Of a stretch of 64,000 nucleotides of DNA, positions 54,175 through 64,000 are shown piece after piece (the first letter of the stretch is position 1; each line of letters begins with the position of its first letter). Made by a program: the position numbers and the translations under genes. Under the pieces are notes generated by a model, which worked only from the letters and a program-made list of their open reading frames with translations, made no database searches and was not told where the DNA came from. The DNA comes from Mycobacterium intracellulare ATCC 13950 (lineage in GTDB: Bacteria > Actinomycetota > Actinomycetes > Mycobacteriales > Mycobacteriaceae). The stretch lies in NCBI RefSeq assembly GCF_000277125.1, contig NC_016946.1, forward strand, positions 5,338,403 to 5,402,402. Reading direction: 5' to 3'.

Positions 54175-54203
54175 GGGAACAGCCGTACCCACGCTGGCGT
54201 TTA
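54175..54203 (+). promoter_or_regulatory. SigH-type promoter of trxB-trxC
   Basis: GGGAAC (54175-54180), an 18-base gap and GTTT (54199-54202) match the GGAA(C/T)-N16-19-GTT consensus for SigH in mycobacteria. trxB2/trxC is a known SigH target under oxidative and heat stress. It lies 35 bases before the start codon. Confidence 0.65.
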
Positions 54204-54237
54204 TACGGGTCCAGAGACGATCGCTCGAAAGGTTTTC

Positions 54238-55248
54238 ATGACCGCCGACACTGTGCATGACGTGATCATTATTGGTTCGGGTCCTGCTGGGTATACCGCG
54301 GCGTTGTATGCGGCGCGGGCGCAGTTGGCGCCGGTGGTGTTTGAGGGGACGTCGTTTGGTGGGGCGTTGATGACGACCACCGAGGTGGAGAATTATCCGG
54401 GTTTTCGTGACGGGATCATGGGTCCGGAGTTGATGGATCAGATGCGTGAGCAGGCGTTGCGGTTTGGTGCTGATCTGCGCATGGAAGTCGTCGAATCGGT
54501 GTCGCTGGAGGGTGCGGTGAAGTCGGTGACCACCAGCGAGGGAGACACCGTGCGCGGACGGGCGGTGATCTTGGCGATGGGCGCGGCGGCCCGGTATTTG
54601 GGGGTGCCCGGGGAGCAGGAGTTGCTAGGTCGTGGGGTGTCGTCGTGTGCGACCTGTGATGGGTTCTTTTTCAAGGATCAAGACATCGCGGTGATCGGTG
54701 GTGGGGATTCGGCGATGGAGGAGGCCACGTTTTTGACCCGCTTTGCCCGCAGTGTGACGTTGGTGCATCGCCGCGAGGAGTTCCGGGCCTCGCGGATCAT
54801 GTTGGAGCGGGCCCGGGCCAACGACAAGATCACCTTCCTGACCAATAAGGCGGTCGAGGCGGTCGAGGGTGCCGAGACGGTGACGGGGTTGCGGTTGCGT
54901 GACACGGTGAGCGGTGCGGAGTCGACGTTGGCGGTGAGCGGGGTGTTCGTGGCCATCGGGCATGACCCGCGTTCGGAGTTGGTGCGCGAGGTGCTCGACA
55001 CCGACGCGGATGGGTATGTGTTGGTGCGTGGGCGCACTACCAGTACCTCGATCGAGGGGGTGTTCGCCGCCGGGGATCTGGTGGATCGCACCTACCGCCA
55101 AGCCGTGACCGCCGCCGGCAGCGGCTGTTCGGCCGCCATCGACGCCGAACGCTGGCTCGCCGACCACGAAGAGTCCAGCGCCGCCGCCCAGGGCGACGCA
55201 ACCGAATTTCCGGGCAGTACCGACACATTGATTGGAGCACCACAATGA
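54238..55248 (+). CDS. trxB: Thioredoxin reductase
   Basis: A 336-aa low-Mr NADPH thioredoxin reductase. FAD motif [20 protein letters not shown], redox-active CATCDG (about 150), NADPH motif [20 protein letters not shown] and the C-terminal FAD loop [23 protein letters not shown] at 54238 follows GAAAGG. It overlaps trxC by four bases and is under the SigH-type promoter upstream. Codon use is odd: from roughly 54250 to 55085 codons often end in G or T (TTG, GGT, GGG, GTG), unlike the C-ending neighbours, then revert. Confidence 0.94.
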   Translation: MTADTVHDVIIIGSGPAGYTAALYAARAQLAPVVFEGTSFGGALMTTTEVENYPGFRDGIMGPELMDQMREQALRFGADLRMEVVESVSLEGAVKSVTTSEGDTVRGRAVILAMGAAARYLGVPGEQELLGRGVSSCATCDGFFFKDQDIAVIGGGDSAMEEATFLTRFARSVTLVHRREEFRASRIMLERARANDKITFLTNKAVEAVEGAETVTGLRLRDTVSGAESTLAVSGVFVAIGHDPRSELVREVLDTDADGYVLVRGRTTSTSIEGVFAAGDLVDRTYRQAVTAAGSGCSAAIDAERWLADHEESSAAAQGDATEFPGSTDTLIGAPQ

Positions 55249-55598
55249 CCGATGCCGAAAAGGCCGGGGCCACAATAGAAGTCTCGGACGCATCATTTTC
55301 AACCGAGGTGCTGTCCAGCAATAAGCCTGTGCTAGTGGACTTTTGGGCCACATGGTGCGGACCCTGCAAAATGGTGGCGCCGGTCCTCGAGGAGATCGCC
55401 GGCGAGCGCAGCGATCACCTCACCGTCGCCAAGCTCGACGTGGACGCCAACCCCGAAACCGCCCAGAACTTCCAGGTCGTCTCCATCCCCACCATGATCT
55501 TGTTCAAGGATGGCCAACCGGTGAAGCGGATCGTCGGCGCCAAGGGCAAGGCGGCACTGCTGCGCGAGCTTTCTGACGCGGTCCCCGGCCTCAGCTGA
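55245..55598 (+). CDS. trxC: Thioredoxin
   Basis: A 117-aa thioredoxin with active site [20 protein letters not shown] and the cis-Pro loop [15 protein letters not shown]. It is the reduced partner of the adjacent reductase and donates electrons to ribonucleotide reductase and peroxiredoxins. ATGA overlap with trxB shows translational coupling. Confidence 0.94.
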   Translation: MTDAEKAGATIEVSDASFSTEVLSSNKPVLVDFWATWCGPCKMVAPVLEEIAGERSDHLTVAKLDVDANPETAQNFQVVSIPTMILFKDGQPVKRIVGAKGKAALLRELSDAVPGLS

Positions 55599-55620
55599 TC
55601 ATTTCGATCGTCGCACCACG

Positions 55621-55645
55621 CCCCGGCGCATAGCCTGGGGTTTTC
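55621..55645 (+). terminator. Probable intrinsic terminator after trxC
   Basis: CCCC-GGC (55621-55627) pairs with GCC-T-GGGG (55633-55640) around a short loop, with one bulged base, and TTTTC follows at once. It lies 22 bases past the trxC stop and before cwlM. Confidence 0.5.
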
Positions 55646-55728
55646 TGGAATTCGCGAACCGTCTGCGACAATACGGTTAGCTGTTGCCCATCTATGAGCG
55701 TGTCAGTTTGTCCCGGAGGGCCCTTGGT

Positions 55729-56952
55729 ATGTCGAGTCCGCGCCGCGAATACGGCGACGCGCTGCGCTGTGGTGACCGCAGCGCCGCTGTGACCGAGATC
55801 CGGGCCACCCTCGCCTCATTGGGGATGCTGGACGGCTCCGACGACGAGGATCTCACTACCGGCCGGCACGTGGCCCTGGAACTCTTCGACGCCGAACTTG
55901 ACCAGGCAGTTCGCGCTTTCCAACAGCATCGCGGGCTGCTCGTGGACGGCATTGTCGGCGAGGCCACCTACCGCGCGCTCAAGGAGGCGTCCTACCGACT
56001 GGGCGCTCGCACGTTGTATCACCAATTCGGCGCCCCCCTCTTCGGTGACGACGTCGCCACGCTGCAGGCACGGCTGCAGGATCTCGGTTTTTACACCGGC
56101 CTGGTCGACGGCTATTTCGGGTTGCAGACACACAACGCTTTGATGTCGTATCAGCGCGAGTACGGGCTGTCGGCCGACGGTATCTGCGGCCCGGAAACGT
56201 TGCGCTCCTTGTACTTTCTGAGTTCACGGGTCACCGGCGGGTCGCCCCACGCGCTTCGCGAAGAAGAACTGGTGCGCCGTTCGGGTCCCAAGCTGTCGGG
56301 CAAGCGCATCATCATCGATCCGGGCCGCGGCGGTGCGGATCACGGCCTGATCGTGCACGGTGCGTCCGGTCCGGTCAGCGAAGCGGATGTGTTGTGGGAC
56401 TTGGCGAGTCGACTTGAGGGCCGAATGACCGCCATCGGGATGGAGACCTTTCTGTCCCGTCCGGTCAACAGCAGCCCCTCGGACGCCGAGCGTGCGGCCA
56501 CCGCCAACAATGTCGGCGCCGACCTGATGATCAGCCTGCGCTGCGAAAGTCAGCTCAGCGCCGCGGCCAACGGGGTGGCGTCCTTTCACTTCGGCAACTC
56601 CCATGGCTCGGTGTCCACCATCGGCCGCAACCTGGCCGACTTCATTCAGCGAGAAGTGGTGGCACGCACGGGTTTACGGGATTGCCGCACGCACGGCCGG
56701 ACGTGGGATCTGCTGCGTCTGACCCGCATGCCGACGGTCCAGGTCGACATCGGATACATCACCAACCCGCGCGACCGCGCCATGCTGGTCTCTACCCAGA
56801 CCCGCGATGCCATCGCCGAGGGAATCCTCGCCGCGGTCAAGCGGCTCTACCTGCTGGGCAAGAACGACCGGCCCACGGGCACATTCACTTTCGCCGAGCT
56901 ACTGGCCCACGAATTGTCGGTGGAGCGCACCAGCCAGCTGGGCGGTTCGTAG
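55729..56952 (+). CDS. cwlM: CwlM, amidase-fold regulator of peptidoglycan synthesis
   Basis: A 407-aa protein: two peptidoglycan-binding domains (about 40-110 with FDAELDQAVRAFQQHRGLLV, and 120-180 with LMSYQREYGLSADGICGP), then an N-acetylmuramoyl-L-alanine amidase_3 fold (about 200-380; KRIIIDPGRGGADHGLIVHG, MTAIGMETFLSRPVNSS, PTVQVDIGYITNPRDRAML). In mycobacteria CwlM is cytoplasmic, lacks hydrolase activity and activates MurA when phosphorylated by PknB; lack of a signal peptide here agrees. ATG 55729 has CGGAGGG upstream. Confidence 0.9.
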   Translation: MSSPRREYGDALRCGDRSAAVTEIRATLASLGMLDGSDDEDLTTGRHVALELFDAELDQAVRAFQQHRGLLVDGIVGEATYRALKEASYRLGARTLYHQFGAPLFGDDVATLQARLQDLGFYTGLVDGYFGLQTHNALMSYQREYGLSADGICGPETLRSLYFLSSRVTGGSPHALREEELVRRSGPKLSGKRIIIDPGRGGADHGLIVHGASGPVSEADVLWDLASRLEGRMTAIGMETFLSRPVNSSPSDAERAATANNVGADLMISLRCESQLSAAANGVASFHFGNSHGSVSTIGRNLADFIQREVVARTGLRDCRTHGRTWDLLRLTRMPTVQVDIGYITNPRDRAMLVSTQTRDAIAEGILAAVKRLYLLGKNDRPTGTFTFAELLAHELSVERTSQLGGS

Positions 56953-56956
56953 CCCC

Positions 56957-57709
56957 TCAACCACCCAGGGTGGTTCCCAACGCATTCCCCGCCGTGGAGC
57001 CGGCCCCGACCGGCTGCTCCAGATGCGCGCTTTCCAGCAGACGTTCGAGGGCCGCCTCGACTTCGGCCTTCCATCCCAGGCCCTTGTCGAGCTCGAGGCG
57101 CAGCCGCGGGAAATACGTATGTGGTGCCACCACAACGAATCCCGCGTCTTTCAAGAATTCCGCGTCCATCACACAGCGCTCTACCGAGCAATCGCCGACG
57201 GCCTCCAACACCGCCCGCACATCGGGACCCACCAGTCGCGGATCCTGTAATTCCGACGCCGCCGGGGTGCGGCCGAACGCCTCGAGCGCCCGCACGCCGC
57301 GTCGCACCAACTCGTCGATGACCCGGGCGATCAAGCCGTGCGGCAGGTCGTCGGCGGCGGGGCCGGGTTCGATGCCCATCGACGTCAGCATCACCGCGTC
57401 CGCGGATACCGGGCCGGTCGGAAATCGTTGCGCCCGCGGCACCGCCCGCGGCGGCGCGTAGAACACATAGCCCAGGCACGGCGGCTCGGCCTGGCTTCGC
57501 TCGTCGGGGATCGCGGTCGCCACCTGACCGCACGAGCCCCACTCCAGCATGACCATGGACAGCCACGCTTCTTTTTCGAATTCGGGGTCGGTGAGGTGAT
57601 CCTGGTTGCCGAGGGTCGCCGGATCGACTTCCCAGAACACGCACCGGCGCGCGTGCTTGGGAAGCTGCTCGAAGGCCTCGAGCCGCAGCGGCATGATTCG
57701 AGCGGACAC
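56957..57709 (-). CDS. GNAT-like acetyltransferase-type protein (Rv3916c-like)
   Basis: A 250-aa protein conserved between cwlM and parB in mycobacteria. It has a GNAT-like pattern: EAWLSMVMLEWGSCGQVA, PPCLGYVFYAPPRAVPRAQR, LIARVIDELVRRGVRALEAF and AEFLKDAGFVVVAPHTYFPR. I chose the GTG at 57709 because AGGAGG lies 5 bases upstream; the ATG at 57694 would have it 20 bases away. It converges with cwlM, with 4 bases between stops. Substrate unknown. Confidence 0.78.
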   Translation of the reverse strand: MSARIMPLRLEAFEQLPKHARRCVFWEVDPATLGNQDHLTDPEFEKEAWLSMVMLEWGSCGQVATAIPDERSQAEPPCLGYVFYAPPRAVPRAQRFPTGPVSADAVMLTSMGIEPGPAADDLPHGLIARVIDELVRRGVRALEAFGRTPAASELQDPRLVGPDVRAVLEAVGDCSVERCVMDAEFLKDAGFVVVAPHTYFPRLRLELDKGLGWKAEVEAALERLLESAHLEQPVGAGSTAGNALGTTLGG

Positions 57710-57972
57710 TAGCCTCCTGCTCCTGTGCGGTACGGCAGCCATCTGCACCGACAACCCCTCCAGGATAGGAGAGGTGGTCGTGATCGGGCCAGCTTTAGCC
57801 CGGCCACATGCGTCGGGGTGCCCGAACCGCCGCAATAACGCGGTCGCGGGCGGTCGGTCATCGAAAGTCGTTGCTACCCATGCTGTTTCGCCAAATCGCG
57901 GCATCGGGGCGCGGAAATTTCTCGCCGCGTCGGCCCCAGTGTCACAGTGACGTAATTACACCGTGTCCTAGC

Positions 57973-58968
57973 TCAGGCCTTCGGCGGGGACATGACCTCG
58001 ATGATTCGCTGTAGGTCGTCCACCGACCCGAACTCGACGACGATCTTGCCCTTGCGTTTGCCCAGGCTGACCGTCACTCGGGTATCGAAGGCGGTCGAGA
58101 GCCGGTCGGCGACATCTTGCAGGCCGGGCATCTGGATCGGCTTGCGCCGCGGGGGCGTCGGCGCGGTCGCGCCGGACCGGTTGGCCAGCGTGACCGCCTC
58201 CTCCGTGGCCCGCACCGACAATCCCTCCGCGACGATGCGGGTGGCCAGTTCCTCTTGGGCCTCGGGACCGGCCTCCAGGGACAGCAGTGCGCGGGCATGC
58301 CCGGCGGACAGGACCCCGGCGGCCACGCGCCGCTGCACCGCGATCGGCAGCTTGAGCAACCGGATCATGTTGGTGATCAACGGCCGCGACCGCCCGATGC
58401 GGGCCGCCAGTTCATCGTGGGTGACCCCGAACTCGTCGAGCAGCTGCTGGTAGGCGGCCGCCTCTTCCAAGGGGTTCAGCTGCACGCGGTGGATGTTTTC
58501 CAACAGGGCGTCGCGCAGCAGATCGTCGTCGCCGGTCTCGCGCACGATCGCGGGGATGGTCGCCAGCCCGGCCTCCTGGGCCGCCCGCCAACGCCGCTCC
58601 CCCATCACGATCTGGTAGCGCGCACCGCTGGCCGAATCCTTGACGGCCCGCACCACGATCGGCTGCAAGAGCCCGAACTCGCGGATGGAGTGCACCAGCT
58701 CCGCCAGCGCTTCCTCGTCGAAGACCTGACGGGGCTGACGGGGGTTGCGCTCGATATCGGCCGGCGCGATCTCGCGGTAGACCGCCCCCATGGAAGCGGT
58801 GGCCGACGCGTCCTGCGGCGGCGGTCCGCCGATCAAGACGTCGGCGGCCGCGTCCCCCATCCGGGGGCCGAGGGTCGCCGGACCGGAATCACCTTCCGCG
58901 GGACCGGTCGGAATTAGCGAAGCCAGGCCCCGGCCGAGGCCACCCTTTTTGCGTAACGGCTGCGTCAT
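57973..58968 (-). CDS. parB: Chromosome partitioning protein ParB
   Basis: A 331-aa ParB. Residues about 70-160 are the CTPase/ParB-Srx domain ([40 protein letters not shown] with G-E-R-R-W). Next comes the helix-turn-helix ([20 protein letters not shown]) and a C-terminal dimer domain ([20 protein letters not shown]). It binds the two parS sites found nearby and loads SMC. ATG 58968 after GAAGGGACG. It lies 23 bases after parA in one operon. Confidence 0.94.
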   Translation of the reverse strand: MTQPLRKKGGLGRGLASLIPTGPAEGDSGPATLGPRMGDAAADVLIGGPPPQDASATASMGAVYREIAPADIERNPRQPRQVFDEEALAELVHSIREFGLLQPIVVRAVKDSASGARYQIVMGERRWRAAQEAGLATIPAIVRETGDDDLLRDALLENIHRVQLNPLEEAAAYQQLLDEFGVTHDELAARIGRSRPLITNMIRLLKLPIAVQRRVAAGVLSAGHARALLSLEAGPEAQEELATRIVAEGLSVRATEEAVTLANRSGATAPTPPRRKPIQMPGLQDVADRLSTAFDTRVTVSLGKRKGKIVVEFGSVDDLQRIIEVMSPPKA

Positions 58969-58991
58969 GGTCGTCCCTTCACGGATGGTGG

Positions 58992-60775
<1,784 letters not shown>

Positions 60776-60798
60776 CTACACCGCTGTAACTCTGGGCG

Positions 60799-61365
60799 TC
60801 AGTCGTGCAGCACGACCACGCGGCGCGACGGTTCGACGCCCTCGCTCTCGCTGTGGACTCCGGGAACCGCCGCGACGGCGTCGTGCACGATCTTCCGTTC
60901 GAAAGGTGTCATCGGTGCCAGCTCTTCGCGCTCCCCCGACTCGAGCACCCGCCGCGCCACCTTGTCGCCCAGCGCCGCCAACTCTTCGCGCCGGCGCCGG
61001 CGCCAACTCGCGATGTCGAGCATCAACCGACTCCGCACGCCGGTCTTCTGGTGCACCGCCAACCGGGTGAGCTCCTGCAGCGCGTCGAGCACCTCGCCGC
61101 CGCGGCCGACCAACTTGTTCAAGTCGTCGCCGCCATCGATGCTCACCACGGCCCGGCTCCCCTCGACGTCCAGGTCGATGTCGCCGTCGAAGTCCAAGAG
61201 GTCCAACAACTCCTCGAGGTAGTCGCCGGCGATCTCGCCCTCGGCGACCAACCGCTCCTCCAGGTCGTCGCCCTCCTCGGCGTCACCCTGGACGGTGTCC
61301 TCGGCCGCCGCTTGGGTCTCGAGGTCCGTGTCCACGTCGCGCTCGGTGGTGTCGGCGTCTGTCAT
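60799..61365 (-). CDS. jag: R3H/KH RNA-binding protein Jag (KhpB)
   Basis: A 188-aa protein: acidic N-terminus, KH domain (RAVVSIDGGDDLNKLVGRGG, VLDALQELTRLAVHQKTG) and R3H domain (LASL replaced here; core MTPFERKIVHDAVAAVPGVH then SESEGVEPSRRVVV). R3H proteins bind single-stranded RNA and partner KhpA. ATG 61365 follows GGGAGAGAAAGAC; an ATG at 61386 is possible. It lies between yidC and rsmG as in other actinobacteria. Confidence 0.9.
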   Translation of the reverse strand: MTDADTTERDVDTDLETQAAAEDTVQGDAEEGDDLEERLVAEGEIAGDYLEELLDLLDFDGDIDLDVEGSRAVVSIDGGDDLNKLVGRGGEVLDALQELTRLAVHQKTGVRSRLMLDIASWRRRRREELAALGDKVARRVLESGEREELAPMTPFERKIVHDAVAAVPGVHSESEGVEPSRRVVVLHD

Positions 61366-61446
61366 GTCTTTCTCTCCCTCATCCATGGGTCTGAGCCCGG
61401 TTGGGGCCGCCCTGCCCAGGGTCGCCCCGGTAGCTTGTCCGCCGTA

Positions 61447-62544
61447 TCAGCGTTTGCGTTTCTTCGGTCGCGCGCCCGGCCGCGGGGTGCGATTGCTCGG
61501 AGTGTCGGTGGCTTCGGGCGCCTGCCCGTCGGCGTCATCGGACTCCGCCTCCGCCGAACCGGACCCCTCGGTATCCCCACCGGCCTTCGCCGAACCGTTC
61601 CCGCCCGGCGCTGCCGCCTTCGGTGTGCGCTTCGGCTTCGCTCCGGGAGCCGGCGCGTTGGCCGCCCGGCGCGCGATCGCTTCCTGCTTCTTGGCTTCGT
61701 CTTCTTTTTCGATCATCCCGAAGACGTAGTGCTGCTGCCCGAAGGTCCAGATGTTGTTGGCGAACCAGTACAGGATGATCGCCAGCGGAAGGAACGGCCC
61801 ACCGACCACCACGCCGAGCGGAAACACATACAGCGCAAGCTTGTTCATCATCGCGGTCTGCGGGTTGGCCGCCGCCTCCGGGCTCTGCCTCGCCACCGAC
61901 GCCCGACTGTTGAAGTACGTCGCCACCCCGGCCAGGATCATCACCGGCAGCCCCACGGCGATCACGGCCGGCCGGCTGAAAACGGTGAACGCGTCCAGGC
62001 CCGTGCGCTGCGTCATGAACGCGCCGATCGGTGCGCCGAACAAGTTGGCGTCCAGGAAATGCGCGACGTCCGTCGGGGTGAAGACGTAGTTTCCGGTGAG
62101 CCGGTTCTCGGCCACCGACAGGTGCGGCTGCCCGAACCCACCGGTGGTTCGGTTGAACGAGCGCAACACGTGATACAGACCGATGAACACCGGGATCTGC
62201 GCCAGCATTGGCAGGCAGCCGAGAATCGGGTTGAAGCCGTGTTCGCGCTGCAGCTTCTGCATCTCGAGCGCCATGCGCTGCCGGTCCTTGCCGTACTTCT
62301 TCTGCAGCGCCTTGATCTGCGGTTGCAACTCCTGCATCTGGCGCGTGGTCCGGATCTGTCGCACGAAGGGCTTGTAGAGCAACGCGCGCAGGCTGAAGAC
62401 CAAGAACATCACCGACAGCGCCCAGGCGAAGAAGTTCGACGGCCCCAGCATGGAGGCGAACAACTTGTACCAAACCCACATGATCCACGACACCGGGTAG
62501 TAGACGAAGTCGAGGCTGAAAACGTCAAACGACAAAAGACTCAC
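61447..62544 (-). CDS. yidC: Membrane protein insertase YidC
   Basis: A 365-aa YidC/Oxa1 insertase. Membrane segments include [40 protein letters not shown] (with the conserved Arg in the groove), [38 protein letters not shown] and [20 protein letters not shown]. The C-terminal tail is basic and low complexity (about 300-365), which may help ribosome binding. GTG start after GAGGGGAGA; overlaps yidD by 20 bases. Confidence 0.94.
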   Translation of the reverse strand: MSLLSFDVFSLDFVYYPVSWIMWVWYKLFASMLGPSNFFAWALSVMFLVFSLRALLYKPFVRQIRTTRQMQELQPQIKALQKKYGKDRQRMALEMQKLQREHGFNPILGCLPMLAQIPVFIGLYHVLRSFNRTTGGFGQPHLSVAENRLTGNYVFTPTDVAHFLDANLFGAPIGAFMTQRTGLDAFTVFSRPAVIAVGLPVMILAGVATYFNSRASVARQSPEAAANPQTAMMNKLALYVFPLGVVVGGPFLPLAIILYWFANNIWTFGQQHYVFGMIEKEDEAKKQEAIARRAANAPAPGAKPKRTPKAAAPGGNGSAKAGGDTEGSGSAEAESDDADGQAPEATDTPSNRTPRPGARPKKRKR

Positions 62545-62875
62545 TCTCCCCTCGCGTCGCTCGGACCACCCGAGCGTCGCTGGCGTCTTGGCAATCCCCT
62601 TGGCAGCCGGGGCGATCGGGTATCGGATCCCATCCGCCCTCGTGCCATGGTCCGCACTTGGCGAGCCTGACCGCAGCCAACCAGCTCCCCCGGATCAACC
62701 CGTACTCGTTCAGCGCATCGACCGCGTACTGGCTGCAGGTCGGAACGAAGCGACAGGTCGCCGGGCGCAGCGGCGACACCATATGCCGATAGAGCTGGAT
62801 GAGGAAAATCAATCCCCGCGCCACGGACCGTCCGACGGTGTGGGTCAACGCACCCACCGCAGAGCGTCCGGTCAC
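62525..62875 (-). CDS. yidD: Membrane protein insertion efficiency factor YidD
   Basis: A 116-aa Yid[41 protein letters not shown] and [14 protein letters not shown] are the family signature, with its three conserved Cys. I start it at GTG 62875, which overlaps the rnpA stop (GTGA) and follows GGGGA. The last 20 bases overlap yidC. Confidence 0.92.
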   Translation of the reverse strand: MTGRSAVGALTHTVGRSVARGLIFLIQLYRHMVSPLRPATCRFVPTCSQYAVDALNEYGLIRGSWLAAVRLAKCGPWHEGGWDPIPDRPGCQGDCQDASDARVVRATRGESESFVV

Positions 62876-63231
62876 GGTGCGATCCCCGTCGCCGGCATCC
62901 GTCGCAAACACCGCCGCAGTTCCTGTTCCAACCGGGCCGACGACGCGGTCCGGCTACTGGGCAGCGCCCGGATCACCAGCCGGTCGGAATCCTGAAGGTC
63001 ACCGAGAATCGTGCGGGCCACATGTCGCAGCCGGCGGGCGACCCGGTGACGTTCCACCGCCGACCCGACGGGCTTGCCGACAACGAGTCCGACGTGGGGC
63101 GCCGTCGCGTCGCCGCCGTCGGTTTCGCGCCGGAAGTGCACGACGATGTCGGGTTGTGCCATGCGGATCCCGTGCTTCACCGTCGCGTCAAACTCAATTG
63201 ACCGCGTCATGCGGTTGCGTGCGGGAAGCAC
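62872..63231 (-). CDS. rnpA: Ribonuclease P protein component
   Basis: A 119-aa Rnp[21 protein letters not shown] is the N-terminus, and [20 protein letters not shown] then [20 protein letters not shown] carry the RNR-type basic helix that binds RNase P RNA. GTG start at 63231; the open frame continues upstream into rpmH antisense-like sequence without homology. It is 22 bases after rpmH. Confidence 0.93.
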   Translation of the reverse strand: MLPARNRMTRSIEFDATVKHGIRMAQPDIVVHFRRETDGGDATAPHVGLVVGKPVGSAVERHRVARRLRHVARTILGDLQDSDRLVIRALPSSRTASSARLEQELRRCLRRMPATGIAP

Positions 63232-63253
63232 CGCCGAAAGACCTGACCCGCGA

Positions 63254-63397
63254 TCAGGCAGATAGCGCGCGGCGGCCCTTGCGGCGCCGACCGGACACGA
63301 TCGCGCGTCCGGCACGAGTGCGCATCCGCAAGCGGAAGCCATGCACGCGGGCTCGGCGCCGGTTATTCGGCTGGAAGGTCCGCTTGCCCTTGGCCAC
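63254..63397 (-). CDS. rpmH: 50S ribosomal protein L34
   Basis: A 47-aa L34, [15 protein letters not shown] at the N-terminus and [12 protein letters not shown] at the end, the universal L34 pattern. It starts at GTG 63397 after GAGGAGAAC. An in-frame ATG eight codons upstream is less likely. It is the first gene of the rpmH-rnpA-yidD-yidC chain. Confidence 0.95.
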   Translation of the reverse strand: MAKGKRTFQPNNRRRARVHGFRLRMRTRAGRAIVSGRRRKGRRALSA

Positions 63398-63553
63398 GAC
63401 GTTCTCCTCGTTGTTTGCCATCCGGCCGATCAGACGGTTCGCTTCGGGCTCGTCTGCGGTCCGACCGGAGGTGGTCTTGCTGCTGCTGGCCGGCGCGGTC
63501 CCCGGGTGGTGCCGGGTCGCAGCCGTATCGCCGACTTTCGGGCGACTGTTTGA

Positions 63554-63582
63554 GGGTACTGACGAGCCCTCGCCTGGTCAAA
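63554..63582 (-). promoter_or_regulatory. Housekeeping-type promoter of rpmH operon
   Basis: On the minus strand TTGACC (63582-63577), a 17-base spacer and TACCCT (63559-63554) match SigA -35/-10 elements. The predicted start gives a leader of about 150 nt before rpmH. Confidence 0.6.
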
Positions 63583-63724
63583 CCTGGCCTGCCGCAACGC
63601 CGCCGCGCGGACCCGGCGAAAGATTTTCCGTTCCGGTCACACTCGGCTCGGGGGTGACTACGATAACGACCCGAACCAAGGCCCCACTCACCCTAAACGA
63701 CCCGATTGGAATGCAGCGGAACGG

Positions 63725-63753
63725 TTGGCAGCCGCACGGAAAACTGTTAGCTT
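63725..63753 (+). promoter_or_regulatory. Housekeeping-type promoter toward dnaA
   Basis: TTGGCA (63725-63730), a 17-base spacer and TAGCTT (63748-63753) read as a SigA promoter facing dnaA. A second TANNNT hexamer, TAGACT, occurs at 63769-63774. Confidence 0.55.
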
Positions 63754-63901
63754 CTGCCAAAGTCGTTTTAGACTGAAGCAGCGCTCGACAACGAAGCGAG
63801 GATGGTGGATCGACTAGCTGCCTAGACAACCTTTTTGGGTTTTCTTCCAGCGCGGAGATCGCGAGCCGTCGCCGGTAGGTTGTGGCTTGCAGACGACCAC
63901 C

Positions 63902-63933
63902 CTGTCCACACCTGTGTATAACTATGTGGACAG
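63902..63933. promoter_or_regulatory. Cluster of DnaA-box-like 9-mers
   Basis: CTGTCCACA (63902-63910) and its inverted copy TGTGGACAG (63925-63933) each differ from the mycobacterial box TTGTCCACA by one base. Between them TGTGTATAA (63913-63921) is the complement of TTATACACA. They suggest DnaA autoregulation at the dnaA promoter. Confidence 0.6.
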
Positions 63934-64000
63934 CCGTTTCGTCGCCAAGCGTGAGTTGTACTTCGACCCGGGACGTTCGAGAACCAGGGAGATGCGTCGT

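Larger units (their letters stand above)
63398..64000. other. rpmH-dnaA intergenic region (dnaA beyond the window)
   Basis: 603 bases with no gene. By synteny dnaA starts on the plus strand just past 64000. The region holds the rpmH promoter, a plus-strand promoter and DnaA-box-like 9-mers listed separately; the remaining sequence is unassigned. Confidence 0.7.

Noticed and set aside
63232..63342. Upstream extension of rnpA
   Set aside because: The extra frame is antisense/out of frame to rpmH sequence and has no RnpA homology; GTG 63231 fits the family length.

Overview
The window is chromosomal DNA of a mycobacterium. The right-hand 22 kb reproduces the gene order next to the mycobacterial replication origin: pcnA, mutT4, an Rv3909-like gene, murJ, sigM, rsmA, trxB, trxC, cwlM, an Rv3916c-like gene, parB, parA, rsmG, jag, yidC, yidD, rnpA, rpmH, then the leader of dnaA running off the end. 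Strong G+C bias, GTG/TTG starts, MmpL and ESX (type VII secretion) genes and many FadE/TetR genes agree. I read it as Mycobacterium, probably a slow grower, but the species cannot be fixed from sequence alone. No rRNA, tRNA, insertion sequence, prophage or CRISPR array was seen.

Left part (1-26.7 kb): accessory lipid and xenobiotic catabolism in small regulated clusters. These are an amidohydrolase next to a LacI regulator; a FadE (fused double acyl-CoA dehydrogenase), thiolase-like and OB-fold operon divergent from a TetR gene with strong palindromes between them; a TetR gene divergent from a DUF1214-sulfotransferase pair with two operators, one over the start codon; a triple DUF190 protein; class I aldolase; a STAS/anti-sigma kinase pair; two phosphotransferase-like genes around a TetR regulator; a D-aminoacylase-like hydrolase with a Rieske oxygenase; a NarL-type two-component system; and an MmpL transporter.

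Middle part (26.7-45.8 kb): a rearranged ESX-2 region. Only eccC2, eccB2 and a lytic-transglycosylase-like gene remain, and eccC2 abuts the MmpL gene tail to tail. Where M. tuberculosis carries cpnT/esxE/esxF there are different genes: a Gly-rich secreted-type protein, three tandem copies of a small one-pass membrane protein (one frameshifted), a small helical WXG100-like protein, an alpha/beta hydrolase of 659 aa and, beyond pcnA, a divergent 509-aa protein. The last two share an almost gap-free N-terminal domain with unrelated C-termini, which is the layout of a polymorphic effector/toxin family. Two overlapping small membrane genes follow the second one and could be its immunity genes.

Right part (45.8-64 kb): core envelope, redox, segregation and translation genes. 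Two perfect parS sites lie inside coding sequence (parA and the first codons of rsmG). A SigH-type promoter precedes trxB-trxC. Housekeeping-type promoters for rpmH and dnaA, plus DnaA-box-like 9-mers, sit in the last 600 bases.
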